Shown: positions 33,939 to 42,962 of the stretch, piece by piece
Numbering within the stretch: position 1 is the stretch's first letter
Layout of the letters: each line of letters opens with the position of its first letter
Origin: a virus
Direction: 5' to 3' (one strand)
Length of the DNA stretch: 64,000 nt
Virus record (IMG/VR): IMGVR_UViG_3300021077_000136
Location: 1-64,000 of that record
Position numbers and translations under genes: made by a program
Notes under the pieces: model-generated
Database searches by the model: none
What the model saw: only the letters and a program-made list of their open reading frames with translations
What the model was told of the DNA's origin: nothing

Positions 33939-36074
33939 TTACTTCAACAGTTTTTCTATTTTTCGATCATAAGTAGGAGGTGTAACTTCTTTATAGTTAA
34001 TCCAATTTACATTGGCCCCTTCTGGTAACTCCTCGACATTTTTACAATCTGGATATCCCATACATGCTAATTTCAATTTACCACTCATCAATGTTGCATA
34101 TAATTCATTTCCACATTTAGAACATTTCTTTCCAAATGGCATCTTCCTTTTACCAAGACACTTAGGATAATTAGAACATGAATAGAATGGTCCGAACCGC
34201 CCATCTGGACGAGGCACCATCCCAGCCCCGCAATCTGGGCACTTTACGCTCTCATCTATTTTTGACTTTTGAGACTTTGGAATTGCCTTTCCATCCTCAA
34301 CTGAAACATTTACAATTCCATCACATCCAGCTTTGTACTTAATGCAACCAGCAAAAAATCCGTACTTTGATTTACGAAGAACAGTATCGCCCCCACATTT
34401 GGGACATGGGATTCCTGTAGGTTGGCCTTGGCCTCCACGTGCCTTCTGAAACTCTTCCTTGAACTTGTCAAAGAACTTAGTCATCATAGATAAGTAATCA
34501 AGCTTGCCATGAGCAATCTTATCTAATGACTTCTCCATCTCCGCCGTATACAAGTAGTCCATGAAGGAAAATATCTCCTTCAAGTCATTAGATACTTGCT
34601 TGCCAAGATCAGTTGGAAAAAATCCAGCAGATGTATTCTTTACATACTTCCTATTTGATATCTTAGCTACAATAGTTGCATATGTTGATGGCCTACCAAT
34701 TTCTTTACGCTCTAACTCTTCCGTAAGACTGGCTTCAGCGTAACGAGGTGGAGGTTTAGTCTGTGACTTCTCCATTTTCACTTTAGGTGGAACCAGATCA
34801 ACCACATCGCCAACAACAAGTGGAGGTAAAGTTACATCCTTATCTTTTTTAAGGAACTCTTTAGCGATAAACATCCAGCCCTCATCGCGAAGAATCTTGC
34901 CCTCAGCAATCAGCTTGTGATTGCCATTGCTTGTTTGTACCGTTACCCTAACCGTATCAAAGACAGCTGGTAACATCTGACTGGCAACGAACATTCTCCA
35001 GACTAGATTGTATATTTGTTGTTGGTCACCGGTTAGAGCAATCTTATCTGGATGCTTTTCAATATGAGTTGGTCTAATTGCTTCATGAGCATCCTGCGCC
35101 TGGTCCCTATTCTTGAACTCGTTCGGGTCTGATGGAATCTGGAAGCCATTCTTGGAAAGGAAATCTCGAACTTCAATGATAGAATCTGCAGAGTTACGCA
35201 CAGAATCAGTACGAAGATATGTAATATGGCCGGCTTCATACAATTCCTGAGCCGCCTTCATGGTTCTTTCACCAGAAAACTTCAATTTGATTGAAGCCTG
35301 CTGTTGCAATGTGGATGTAATCAACGGCGGAGGGGCTTTTCGTAGCACTTGTTTCGCCTGTACATCTTCAATCTTATATGTTGACACATCTAAATCGGCT
35401 TTTATACGACTGGCATCTTCCTCTTTATCAACTCTAGTTGGGTATTTTGCTACAAATTTTTCTGTTTTAGCTAGAGTTGCACTGATATTATAAAACGATT
35501 CTGGTATGAAGGCTTCTATTTCAGCTTCTCTATCAACAATCATTCTTAGGGCAACAGATTGAACACGTCCGGCGCTAAGCTTATCCCCAAGCTTTTGAGA
35601 AATATAAGGAGACACCATGAACCCAACAATACGATCCAAAACTCTGCGAGCCTGTTGAGCGTCATAGAGGTTCTGATCAAACGGACGTGGATTAGCAATA
35701 GCTTTTCTGATAGCTTTTTCGGTAATTTCATGAAATTCAACCCTCTTTAGTGGTTTGTTTAAGCTCTTCAATTGTTCAGCTATATGAAACGCAATAGCTT
35801 CACCTTCTCGATCAGGGTCGGACGCAACGAATATTTCATCGGCGGTTCTTGCCGCGTCCACAATTGCTTTGATCTTGTCTCGTTTATCAGGGCTGACTTC
35901 ATATCTAGGCTTAAAACCATTCTGAATATCAACACCAATATCACCGCCACCGTGACCTTTGGATAGATCTATTATATGTCCACCAGTTGGCCTAATTGTG
36001 TAGCCAGCTCCCAAGTACTTACTAATAGTCTTGCTCTTTGCTGGAGACTCTACGATAACAAGAGCATTAGTCAT
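33939..36074 (-). CDS. topA: DNA topoisomerase I (type IA)
   Basis: About 711 residues. The TOPRIM domain has ALVIVESPAKSKTI and DPDREGEAIAFH; the catalytic tyrosine lies in GHITYLRTDS; KLSAGRVQSVALR is also present. Three C-terminal four-cysteine fingers follow (starting at CPKCGG, CPDCGA and CSKCGN). The enzyme relaxes negative supercoils via a 5' phosphotyrosine link. The ATG at 36074 overlaps the small upstream gene by 8 bp; a longer frame to 36113 is less likely. It appears complete, so the phage controls its own DNA topology. Confidence 0.95.
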   Translation of the reverse strand: MTNALVIVESPAKSKTISKYLGAGYTIRPTGGHIIDLSKGHGGGDIGVDIQNGFKPRYEVSPDKRDKIKAIVDAARTADEIFVASDPDREGEAIAFHIAEQLKSLNKPLKRVEFHEITEKAIRKAIANPRPFDQNLYDAQQARRVLDRIVGFMVSPYISQKLGDKLSAGRVQSVALRMIVDREAEIEAFIPESFYNISATLAKTEKFVAKYPTRVDKEEDASRIKADLDVSTYKIEDVQAKQVLRKAPPPLITSTLQQQASIKLKFSGERTMKAAQELYEAGHITYLRTDSVRNSADSIIEVRDFLSKNGFQIPSDPNEFKNRDQAQDAHEAIRPTHIEKHPDKIALTGDQQQIYNLVWRMFVASQMLPAVFDTVRVTVQTSNGNHKLIAEGKILRDEGWMFIAKEFLKKDKDVTLPPLVVGDVVDLVPPKVKMEKSQTKPPPRYAEASLTEELERKEIGRPSTYATIVAKISNRKYVKNTSAGFFPTDLGKQVSNDLKEIFSFMDYLYTAEMEKSLDKIAHGKLDYLSMMTKFFDKFKEEFQKARGGQGQPTGIPCPKCGGDTVLRKSKYGFFAGCIKYKAGCDGIVNVSVEDGKAIPKSQKSKIDESVKCPDCGAGMVPRPDGRFGPFYSCSNYPKCLGKRKMPFGKKCSKCGNELYATLMSGKLKLACMGYPDCKNVEELPEGANVNWINYKEVTPPTYDRKIEKLLK

Positions 36075-36252
36075 TATCGATGAGCGCACTCCTGCCGGTA
36101 TTCTCGACCCCAATTCTGCGGATCAATCCATCAATTCGACTAGAAATGTTTCGATACAGAGCGGCCTCTTCATCATCTTCACAGGCAAAAGACTTAAGCA
36201 TACACTCATTAGAGATGTTTTGTAATAAATTAGAAGCGTATTTGGCAAACAT
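36067..36252 (-). CDS. Hypothetical small protein, 61 aa
   Basis: A helical, mildly acidic protein between the phosphoesterase-like gene and topA. It overlaps topA by 8 bp and follows the upstream stop by 9 bp, supporting translation. No motif recognised. Confidence 0.55.
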   Translation of the reverse strand: MFAKYASNLLQNISNECMLKSFACEDDEEAALYRNISSRIDGLIRRIGVENTGRSALIDND

Positions 36253-36261
36253 ATTATTATG

Positions 36262-37038
36262 CTAAGCTATTGATTCTTTAACAAGCCTAGCCTTACCTTT
36301 ACGAGCTGAGAATATTTCTCTCGAATTAAGCTCAAGCACATACAATCTCTCGGCATAACTTCCATCCAAAGTGATGAATTTATCACTGATTAAAGGTTTT
36401 CCGTCTAATTTACCAATCCCACCAGTTATTATTGTTTTTTCCCATGGACATTTGAATTTACAATCATTATTTACCAAATTAAATACACTTCTATCTTTTA
36501 TTAATACTTCATGATTATGTTTAGATAACGGTACATTAGGATCACATCCGCCATGTACAAATATATATTCTTCTGTTTCATGGTACGCATGTAATGATTT
36601 GATAAAATCTAAATGTTCTATTGGAATAAATCTAGATAAATATTGTCTTTGTACCAAGTATGGATTATGATTATCTGAATTTATTCTTTGTAAGTATCCA
36701 ATAATAGATTCTTCACCACCAGATGATAACCAATTCTTGTATTCTTCTGCCTTCGTTGGACCAAAATACTCAATAGAATTTAAAAGACCAAGATCATTAT
36801 CACCACAAAGATAAATAACTTGGTTTGGATTATCTTTCTGTATCTTCAACATCAGGTCTAATGTCTCATGAGATCTTGTACCGCCCATATAGTTACCAAG
36901 AAATATCAGTGTATCTTTTTGCCCGCCTGTTTTTCTTAGAGGTAGAATACGGCTAAGAATTAGTTCAAGTTCACTATGCATCCCGTTAATATCTGATATC
37001 ACGTACTGGCAATTATTTGATGGTCTCCAAAACGACAT
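36262..37038 (-). CDS. Calcineurin-like phosphoesterase with degenerate active site
   Basis: About 258 residues with the outline of PrpE/ApaH-type phosphoesterases, but the metal motifs are altered. SDINGMHSE stands where GDIHG is expected, GNYMGG for GDxxDR, and GDND for GNHE; VHGG near residue 180 is kept. Several metal ligands are therefore changed, so it may be inactive or work differently, perhaps binding a nucleotide or protein. The ATG at 37038 is preferred to TTG 37089. It is transcribed away from the helicase gene with only about 50 bp between. Confidence 0.7.
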   Translation of the reverse strand: MSFWRPSNNCQYVISDINGMHSELELILSRILPLRKTGGQKDTLIFLGNYMGGTRSHETLDLMLKIQKDNPNQVIYLCGDNDLGLLNSIEYFGPTKAEEYKNWLSSGGEESIIGYLQRINSDNHNPYLVQRQYLSRFIPIEHLDFIKSLHAYHETEEYIFVHGGCDPNVPLSKHNHEVLIKDRSVFNLVNNDCKFKCPWEKTIITGGIGKLDGKPLISDKFITLDGSYAERLYVLELNSREIFSARKGKARLVKESIA

Positions 37039-37088
37039 AACCCTGGATATATCCGGTCGATTCGTGTAGGCTGCGCGAGATAAATCCA

Positions 37089-38336
37089 ATGAGCGATTTC
37101 ACTCTCTCCGATGATCAGGGATCTGCATACGAAACAATGGCCAAGTGGCTGGCCGGTGGAGGTAAGGTCCACCCAAAGCAAACGAACCCTAGCCTGCTTA
37201 GTCTTGGTGGTTATGCTGGCTCTGGAAAATCAACTTTAGTTTCCGTTCTAGCCAAACAATTTGGCACTTCGATTCGTTTTGCCTTCTGCGCGCTATCTGG
37301 AAGGGCCGCCTCAATATTGGGTACCAAGCTTCGAGCTCAAGGAATCACCTTTGGAGATGGCGGTCACTATTGCGGAACCATTCATCGTCTCATATACAAA
37401 CCAATTGAAGATGAGACAGGAGAGGTAGTCTTCTGGGCAAAGAACCCAAAACTAGATTTCGATGTAATAATACTTGATGAAGCTTCAATGATATCAGCAG
37501 ATATTTTCAGAGATCTTTCTTCATACGGTATAGACATCCTCGCGGTTGGTGATCATGGACAACTTCCACCAATCGAAGGTAGATTTTCATTGATGCAGGA
37601 GCCTATTCTGCGTCTAGATAAGATCCATCGGCAAGCTCAAGACAATCCAATTATCAATTTATCGATGGTGATTAGAGAAACTGGTAAAATACCAAAGTCA
37701 TTAGCTGATAATAAACATATATCAATCGTACCAAAGTCTGAATCAGTGGATTTCCTACGTCAAGTATATAAGGGGAAACAAGATCCTGAGGATATACTTG
37801 ATTCAGCCGTACTCTGCTATAAGAATGCTACAAGAGTAATGCTTAATACAATGATTAGGAATGTTGTATTTGGTAATATAAGCAAGATTCCACTATCAAA
37901 TGACCTAGTTATATGTCTAAGAAACGTTACAAATAAAAATTCAAAGGAACCACCTATGTACAATGGGTACCGTGGATACTTTGAATCGGGGGTTACTAAA
38001 ATAGACAATGATTTCTGGTCAGCTAAAATCAACTTCCCATATGAAGGAATAAAGGTAAAGGTCAATAATATTTGCAAACATCAATTTGGATTCCAGAAAA
38101 CATTCAGTTCATTTGAAGAACTGGCACAGTTCGGAATGGAAGTTAATCATTGGAATGATGTTGGACTACTATTTGACTATGGATACGCCCTTACTGTCCA
38201 CAAAATGCAAGGCAGCCAGGTCGGAAACGTCATTTTATTCAACGAAAGACCAGCTCCAGTTAGCGAGGACAACTATCGCCGTTGGCTTTACACCGCTGTG
38301 ACCCGCAGTACCGACAAACTAACAATCATCCCTTGA
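37089..38336 (+). CDS. SF1 helicase, Dda/RecD-like
   Basis: 415 residues, the first plus-strand gene. Motifs: Walker A GGYAGSGKST (40-49), ILDEASM with the DExx box, VGDHGQLPPI (motif III), and C-terminal YALTVHKMQGSQ with YTAVTRSTDKL (motifs V/VI). Dda-type enzymes move 5' to 3' and push proteins off DNA during replication start. Length is close to T4 Dda (439). The SD is weak (GAGA about ten bases upstream). Its stop contains the -35 box of the promoter for the next gene. Confidence 0.92.
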   Translation: MSDFTLSDDQGSAYETMAKWLAGGGKVHPKQTNPSLLSLGGYAGSGKSTLVSVLAKQFGTSIRFAFCALSGRAASILGTKLRAQGITFGDGGHYCGTIHRLIYKPIEDETGEVVFWAKNPKLDFDVIILDEASMISADIFRDLSSYGIDILAVGDHGQLPPIEGRFSLMQEPILRLDKIHRQAQDNPIINLSMVIRETGKIPKSLADNKHISIVPKSESVDFLRQVYKGKQDPEDILDSAVLCYKNATRVMLNTMIRNVVFGNISKIPLSNDLVICLRNVTNKNSKEPPMYNGYRGYFESGVTKIDNDFWSAKINFPYEGIKVKVNNICKHQFGFQKTFSSFEELAQFGMEVNHWNDVGLLFDYGYALTVHKMQGSQVGNVILFNERPAPVSEDNYRRWLYTAVTRSTDKLTIIP

Positions 38337-38360
38337 CAGAAAAAATCGAGTATTTAGATT
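38333..38360 (+). promoter_or_regulatory. Sigma-70-type promoter for the small heat-shock gene
   Basis: A consensus -35 TTGACA (38333-38338), a 16-bp spacer and -10 TAGATT (38355-38360, 4 of 6 matches). The predicted start lies about 32 bp before the ATG. The -35 overlaps the TGA stop of the helicase gene. Confidence 0.65.
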
Positions 38361-38398
38361 GCCTTCTGTTCAGAGAAAGATTTGAACGAGGAGATATT

Positions 38399-38743
38399 AT
38401 GATTAAGAATATTTTTGATGCATTCAATGCCATTGATGAGGCTATTAATGCTGGTGTTGAAAATGTCGTAGCCTTTACACGTAAAGTAAAGGACAACGGA
38501 AATAGTTATTCATTGAAAATTGACCTACCTGGTTTCGAAAAAGATGAAATAGAAATTGATATCATTGAAGATATATTAAACCTAAAAGCAAAAAACGCTG
38601 AGGATAGTAAGTCTTTTTCATTCTATATTCCAAGTGATATCAATAAGGAAGCTGTTGAGGCTTCCTTAAAGAATGGTCAACTTACTATAACTTTACCAAA
38701 GATAGTAAAATCTACAAATACAAAGAAGGTTAGAATTACATAA
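38399..38743 (+). CDS. Small heat-shock protein (Hsp20/alpha-crystallin type)
   Basis: 114 residues. The central domain fits the alpha-crystallin fold: SYSLKIDLPGFEKDEIEIDI, later SFYIPSDINKEAVEASLKNGQLTITLPK. The start is ATG 38399, with the SD GAGGAG just upstream, rather than the longer frame. Hsp20 proteins hold unfolded proteins and prevent aggregation. It has its own promoter and is convergent with the nucleotidyltransferase gene, two bases apart. Confidence 0.88.
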   Translation: MIKNIFDAFNAIDEAINAGVENVVAFTRKVKDNGNSYSLKIDLPGFEKDEIEIDIIEDILNLKAKNAEDSKSFSFYIPSDINKEAVEASLKNGQLTITLPKIVKSTNTKKVRIT

Positions 38744-38744
38744 A

Positions 38745-39842
38745 CTACCAAGAAGCTTCAACCATTTGAATACTTAACTCGCTTATCTTCTTCATATTTG
38801 GAGTATTTGGGAGTGGTGATGATGCATAAAGAGTATCAATCTCTTTAGTTTGTTTATCAAACCACTCCATTAACTCAAAGAATGTCCATGCACCATTACG
38901 AATAGACAGAAGCTCTTCTGCATCTGGCCTACGTACACGCATAATACCATCAGTCATTAATTCCTTGCAGCATCTAGAGAGGCGCACAAGGTGCATGGCA
39001 TGCTTACAATCGAAACCAAACTTAGCCTCTAGCTCTGCGCGAGCTGGGTTTCTATTCTTCTCCCAATCATTGAAGTGCTGCCAATCCCGCAGGCGGTTAG
39101 TATACAGCCTTTCCTTATCTAGGAATTCAATAAAGTTAGTTGAGAAACCAAGACTGTTAGCTGCAGCCAACCAAATCTTATCATCCACCTCCTCCACGCT
39201 CCAATTGGTAATCTCAGTAATACGACGTAGGAATTCATCCTGTATTTCTTGACGTACAGATGGCGTTAGACTCTCCATCTCATGCCAATTCCACTCATCA
39301 CAGCGCCTTTTGACAGCTGCATTGGCAGCCATAATCTGATCGGTTGGGATGACAGTCCTAGAAGGCAATCCAAATTCCTCCCGAGTAGGCTGATGAGTTA
39401 TGGGGTTTAATAACCACCGCCGATGAGTAAGAATTCTCTTCATCTGAGCATTAGCATATCCTTGGAAGGTAAACTTAACTCTCTTAGATAGAAAAAACTT
39501 CCTGCTATCAAGTAGCATTTGTCCTATTTTAGATACGTGGAAATGGTCCTGCTCATCAGTAAATATGATTTCAAGAGCATTTGGATTACATTCCGATGCC
39601 AACTTGAGGAACTTGCGCAATTCAAATATAACCAAATCAGGATCTTTAGAGGTGGCTTGTTCGAAGTTATTGGTCATTCCTAAGTAGTATTCCTTAGGAG
39701 CAATTGCAATACCACGAATATCCAAATCACTAGCTGGAGTTGATGTGCCATAGCACTGACTCCCGTGCCGTGTAAGATAGATAGTTCTTTCCCTAAGCCA
39801 ATCAAGATTACCTATATATGTAGACCAATCAAAATCTAACAT
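38745..39842 (-). CDS. RlaP-like nucleotidyltransferase
   Basis: 365 residues with the DNA polymerase beta-like nucleotidyltransferase core: GSQCYGTSTPASDLDIRGIAI near residues 28-48. The rest is helical and matches the predicted nucleotidyltransferase family PF10127 by overall layout. Family members may modify nucleic acids or proteins; phage versions have been suggested in RNA repair. It lies 2 bp upstream of the kinase-bL12 fusion stop, so the pair may act together. Confidence 0.8.
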   Translation of the reverse strand: MLDFDWSTYIGNLDWLRERTIYLTRHGSQCYGTSTPASDLDIRGIAIAPKEYYLGMTNNFEQATSKDPDLVIFELRKFLKLASECNPNALEIIFTDEQDHFHVSKIGQMLLDSRKFFLSKRVKFTFQGYANAQMKRILTHRRWLLNPITHQPTREEFGLPSRTVIPTDQIMAANAAVKRRCDEWNWHEMESLTPSVRQEIQDEFLRRITEITNWSVEEVDDKIWLAAANSLGFSTNFIEFLDKERLYTNRLRDWQHFNDWEKNRNPARAELEAKFGFDCKHAMHLVRLSRCCKELMTDGIMRVRRPDAEELLSIRNGAWTFFELMEWFDKQTKEIDTLYASSPLPNTPNMKKISELSIQMVEASW

Positions 39843-39844
39843 GA

Positions 39845-40636
39845 TTACCTAATTTCTACTTTAGCCCCAATAAACTCCAGCCCCTGTTTGGCAAGATCTG
39901 CATCCCATTTAGATATTCCTGATAGAACATTCTTTGGTGCATTCTCAACCAATTCTTTTGAAGCTGCCAATGACAAATCAGTATTCTCCCTAACCCATCT
40001 AATAACACGAAGTTTATTCATTCCAACTTCGGTAAGAACTACATCGAATTCGGTTTTATCTTCACACCCATACTTTCCATCAGCTGCTAAACATCCGTAT
40101 GCAGGAGCAGCTCCGTAAATTGGAATAACCTTATAATTTACTTCATTTGGTGAACCATCATCGATTGAACCATATACAAATTCAATCGGTGGGAAGTCTT
40201 TAGGCCATACCTCAAACAAGAATTCAAAATTCTTTTGTATCCTATCGTAAGCTGAATCAGGAACATTATGAACATTCCTTGATTTAGCTACATCGATATC
40301 GGTATCCATGCACTTCACTTCAACATCACAACCATATACCTGGGCTATTCTTATATATGGTGAAACATCATGGATTCTAACATTGGTATTATCAACGATA
40401 ACCGTATCTGGTCGTCTTTCAGGATCCCCACTAATAGGTCCAGGTTGGAATACATTTATAAATCTACGTAAACAATCCTCATGCCCCTTGTGAGCTTCTT
40501 CCACACTCCAATGGTAATTCCCATCGGGATCTGTGAAGTAGTTGTCAGATGATACTATAATCTTTGAGCCTTTAATTGCCTTTGCCCACGTACTTTTGCC
40601 TGAGCCTGGCAGGCCCATCATAATAATAACTTTCAT
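39845..40636 (-). CDS. P-loop kinase fused to a ribosomal bL12 C-terminal domain
   Basis: About 263 residues in two parts. Residues 1 to about 150 are an AAA_33/polynucleotide-kinase-like P-loop kinase: GLPGSGKST (8-16), VIVDNTN and a following helical lid. Residues about 192-263 match the L7/L12 C-terminal domain: KTEFDVVL, then KLRVIRWVREN, LVENAP and AKVEIR. The Lys, Ile, Arg and Lys positions that contact EF-Tu and EF-G in bL12 are kept or conservatively changed. The ATG at 40636 is chosen by SD spacing. The bL12 tail suggests delivery to translational GTPases or the ribosome stalk. I know no described fusion of this kind. Confidence 0.85.
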   Translation of the reverse strand: MKVIIMMGLPGSGKSTWAKAIKGSKIIVSSDNYFTDPDGNYHWSVEEAHKGHEDCLRRFINVFQPGPISGDPERRPDTVIVDNTNVRIHDVSPYIRIAQVYGCDVEVKCMDTDIDVAKSRNVHNVPDSAYDRIQKNFEFLFEVWPKDFPPIEFVYGSIDDGSPNEVNYKVIPIYGAAPAYGCLAADGKYGCEDKTEFDVVLTEVGMNKLRVIRWVRENTDLSLAASKELVENAPKNVLSGISKWDADLAKQGLEFIGAKVEIR

Positions 40637-40681
40637 AAACATCCTTCTAGCGACCGCCCGCTAAACCCTTGTCGCTCTTTT

Positions 40682-41344
40682 CTATGGCTTTTTTGCTTCA
40701 TCATCATCATTTTCGCGCTTCCAACGAGCACTCTGTTCATCGAGCGCTTTCTTATGCGACTCACGCGTATGCCATTCAAATGGCTTTATCATTCCAAGAC
40801 CTCGCATCATCAGGAACACAGCAGTCCACAATGACTCGGAAGAATGAATCTCTGCAGAGAATTGCCGATTGTTATCACTGAAATATCCAAACACACGCGA
40901 TTCCGGAAACCCCTCGAAGTATACAGAATTTAGAGGATCACCAGTGTAGTCTGGTTCAATTGGTGGCGTTGTATGAAATAGTCCAGAAAAATCTGCAGTA
41001 ATTGGAGTTTTTGAATCTACAGACAATTTCCAATTGTAGTAATTATCTCGCAATGTTAATTGTAACCCAATGTCCATACGAGTAAGTGAATACACTGGCA
41101 AACGAACACTCTTGGATCGGTGTTCGCTAATTACTACAGCACTTTCTCGACAATCGCTACGCGGCGGTGGTACCTTTGGCCTATCGTAATAAGATATCCC
41201 AGCCCAAAAGAGTGCTGAAATATCATCACGAATGAAGTGTACTTGTTGAAGCCTTGGGCCATCTTTGCTTTTGGCGTAAATCAAATCCGTTTCTTTATGT
41301 TCTTCTAGCCACTTATCATACCAAATCTGAAGATGTTCACTCAT
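40682..41344 (-). CDS. Hypothetical protein, about 220 aa
   Basis: A beta-rich protein with Trp, Tyr and Asp scattered throughout; no membr ane span or clear catalytic site is evident. The ATG at 41344 overlaps the upstream stop by 8 bp. The C-terminal tail is highly charged. No family recognised. Confidence 0.65.
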   Translation of the reverse strand: MSEHLQIWYDKWLEEHKETDLIYAKSKDGPRLQQVHFIRDDISALFWAGISYYDRPKVPPPRSDCRESAVVISEHRSKSVRLPVYSLTRMDIGLQLTLRDNYYNWKLSVDSKTPITADFSGLFHTTPPIEPDYTGDPLNSVYFEGFPESRVFGYFSDNNRQFSAEIHSSESLWTAVFLMMRGLGMIKPFEWHTRESHKKALDEQSARWKRENDDDEAKKP

Positions 41345-41600
41345 GATTACTATCTTTCTGGTCTGTGCAATCATCTTGATCGATACCGCAGTAATCACAT
41401 ATAGAACTGTCTGCAGCTACATGTCCGCCACATTTGACACACTTAAAACACAAAGGTAAACCCATTAATGAAAACTCAGGATCTCTACAAATGTAGCAAT
41501 CACTTTTGTAAACTGTAGTTTTTGAACATTTACTAGGATCGTTGATACCTTCTAGCAGCATAAAATATGCTGGATCGGAAGTCTTTAAAGGAACGCTCAT
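41337..41600 (-). CDS. Double zinc-ribbon protein, 87 aa
   Basis: Two zinc ribbons: CYIC with a partner CFKC, then CVKC with CDYC. Eight cysteines are spaced as in ribbons that bind nucleic acids or act as protein adaptors. ATG 41600 with the SD AGAGG is preferred to 41663. It lies directly downstream of the protease gene. Confidence 0.7.
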   Translation of the reverse strand: MSVPLKTSDPAYFMLLEGINDPSKCSKTTVYKSDCYICRDPEFSLMGLPLCFKCVKCGGHVAADSSICDYCGIDQDDCTDQKDSNHE

Positions 41601-41602
41601 TA

Positions 41603-42427
41603 TTACCTCTTTGAGAAAACGGTGCCCATCGTTGGTACCCAAATATCCTGAGTCTGATCCCATGCAATGTATTCTGGAGAAAAATAGCTAAAGCCTCCAT
41701 CGGCCCACAACTTACCCCACGAATTCTTTACCTTGAATTTTCCATTAACCCATCCAACAATCACTTGAGCATGACCACCTTCCGAATCGGTTGGAATGCC
41801 ACAGACATACGGAGCTTTGATGTTGCTGAATGTCTTGCTAATCAGAGTCCCAAACACCACTGGGTGACGACCACGTAGTGCTGCTATGACCTCTGGAATA
41901 CGATCATTACCAGTTTGCTTGATGCGATAGTAACTATGAATGCGATGCCCAACGGCCTGGCGCATAGCTTTGATACTTGGTGGTATGAATACTTTTGTAA
42001 CATCATACGGCCAAATTGTTTCATCACAAATACCAAATCTACTTAATGTATCGAAGCAAAGGCGAATGAAAGTTCCTTGATCTTTATCAATCTGACCATG
42101 GCCACTTCCGTCATCATCCATAATAGAACGGGCCATCGAATACACAAATAATCTTGATAGTTGAGGAACTGGGACTGGTGTGCGACCTTCTTTAGCAGCC
42201 CTATCTGCCTCTTCAATAGCCGAAACAATTTCTACCGAATCTGCAGTAGAGTTGCCAGCACAAGCGGATAATTGATATTGATTGGTTGGCGTTGAGAATG
42301 GAGATAGATCAATATCACCACTGCTTGCCGAAACCAAGTAAGGCTTAAGCTGCGTTGTAAAATCTCTATCTTGTGCGAGAAGATCTCCATGCTTTGGATC
42401 TGGTTGATATCCGTATTTAATATCCAT
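41603..42427 (-). CDS. Papain-like cysteine protease (C1A fold)
   Basis: About 274 residues. Catalytic elements: the oxyanion Gln and nucleophile Cys in NQYQLSACAGNSTAD, His in GGHAQVIVGW, and Asn in KNSWGKLWADGGF. These are the three C1 hallmark blocks, in order. No signal peptide is seen, so it acts in the cytoplasm or is packaged. Possible roles are cleaving host or virion proteins. ATG 42427 is supported by the SD AAGGAG. The lipoprotein gene lies just upstream. Confidence 0.85.
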   Translation of the reverse strand: MDIKYGYQPDPKHGDLLAQDRDFTTQLKPYLVSASSGDIDLSPFSTPTNQYQLSACAGNSTADSVEIVSAIEEADRAAKEGRTPVPVPQLSRLFVYSMARSIMDDDGSGHGQIDKDQGTFIRLCFDTLSRFGICDETIWPYDVTKVFIPPSIKAMRQAVGHRIHSYYRIKQTGNDRIPEVIAALRGRHPVVFGTLISKTFSNIKAPYVCGIPTDSEGGHAQVIVGWVNGKFKVKNSWGKLWADGGFSYFSPEYIAWDQTQDIWVPTMGTVFSKR

Positions 42428-42438
42428 GATCATTCTCC

Positions 42439-42774
42439 TTACTTGCAAGTGCTAGGATTTTTAGCTCTAGCCAATTCTATTTGATCACAACTCTGAACTT
42501 GCAAGACACAACGTGGGTTCATTGATATGCCGCTGTCTTGAGTGATCTTACAAAATTCTGAACAGCTCTCATTCGGAACATCTTTTGGACCAGGCTTATC
42601 AGAATCATATACCGGATTGCCCTCTTCACAATCCAGTCCGCCCTGCGCTTTTGGTCCAATATGCTGGCACATGGCCGCGCAAATATCAGAATCTATTGCC
42701 TTCGGCGTTTGGTTTACTGTATTTTGGTTACATGCACATCCCAATAGACACAATGCAAGTATGATGCTTTTCAT
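42439..42774 (-). CDS. Lipoprotein, 111 aa
   Basis: A short signal peptide with a lipobox (CLLGC at 9-13), then a cysteine-rich mature part (about eight cysteines). Lipid attachment at C13 would anchor it at the membrane. Extracellular cysteines likely form disulfides. Phage lipoproteins can act in superinfection exclusion or as lysis spanins; no direct evidence of either. It overlaps the upstream gene by 4 bp. Confidence 0.75.
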   Translation of the reverse strand: MKSIILALCLLGCACNQNTVNQTPKAIDSDICAAMCQHIGPKAQGGLDCEEGNPVYDSDKPGPKDVPNESCSEFCKITQDSGISMNPRCVLQVQSCDQIELARAKNPSTCK

Positions 42775-42962
42775 TTCATCTCCGTAATTGTAATCTTTGT
42801 CTCCGTCGATCCTCCTGGAAGAATCTTAATATGAATATTCCTATTATGCCAGGAAAATCTATAAATGAATTTGAATATATTTCTATTGCAAGATTGCCAA
42901 AGAATCTTTAGAGAGAAAAGATATACATACATATATGCTAAAAAATATCTAGGCTTCATCAT
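42771..42962 (-). CDS. Small basic membrane-like protein, 63 aa
   Basis: The N terminus is aromatic and hydrophobic (YFLAYMYVYLFSLKILW), likely membrane-associated. The rest is basic. It is coupled by ATGA overlaps to genes on both sides. No family recognised. Confidence 0.5.
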   Translation of the reverse strand: MMKPRYFLAYMYVYLFSLKILWQSCNRNIFKFIYRFSWHNRNIHIKILPGGSTETKITITEMK

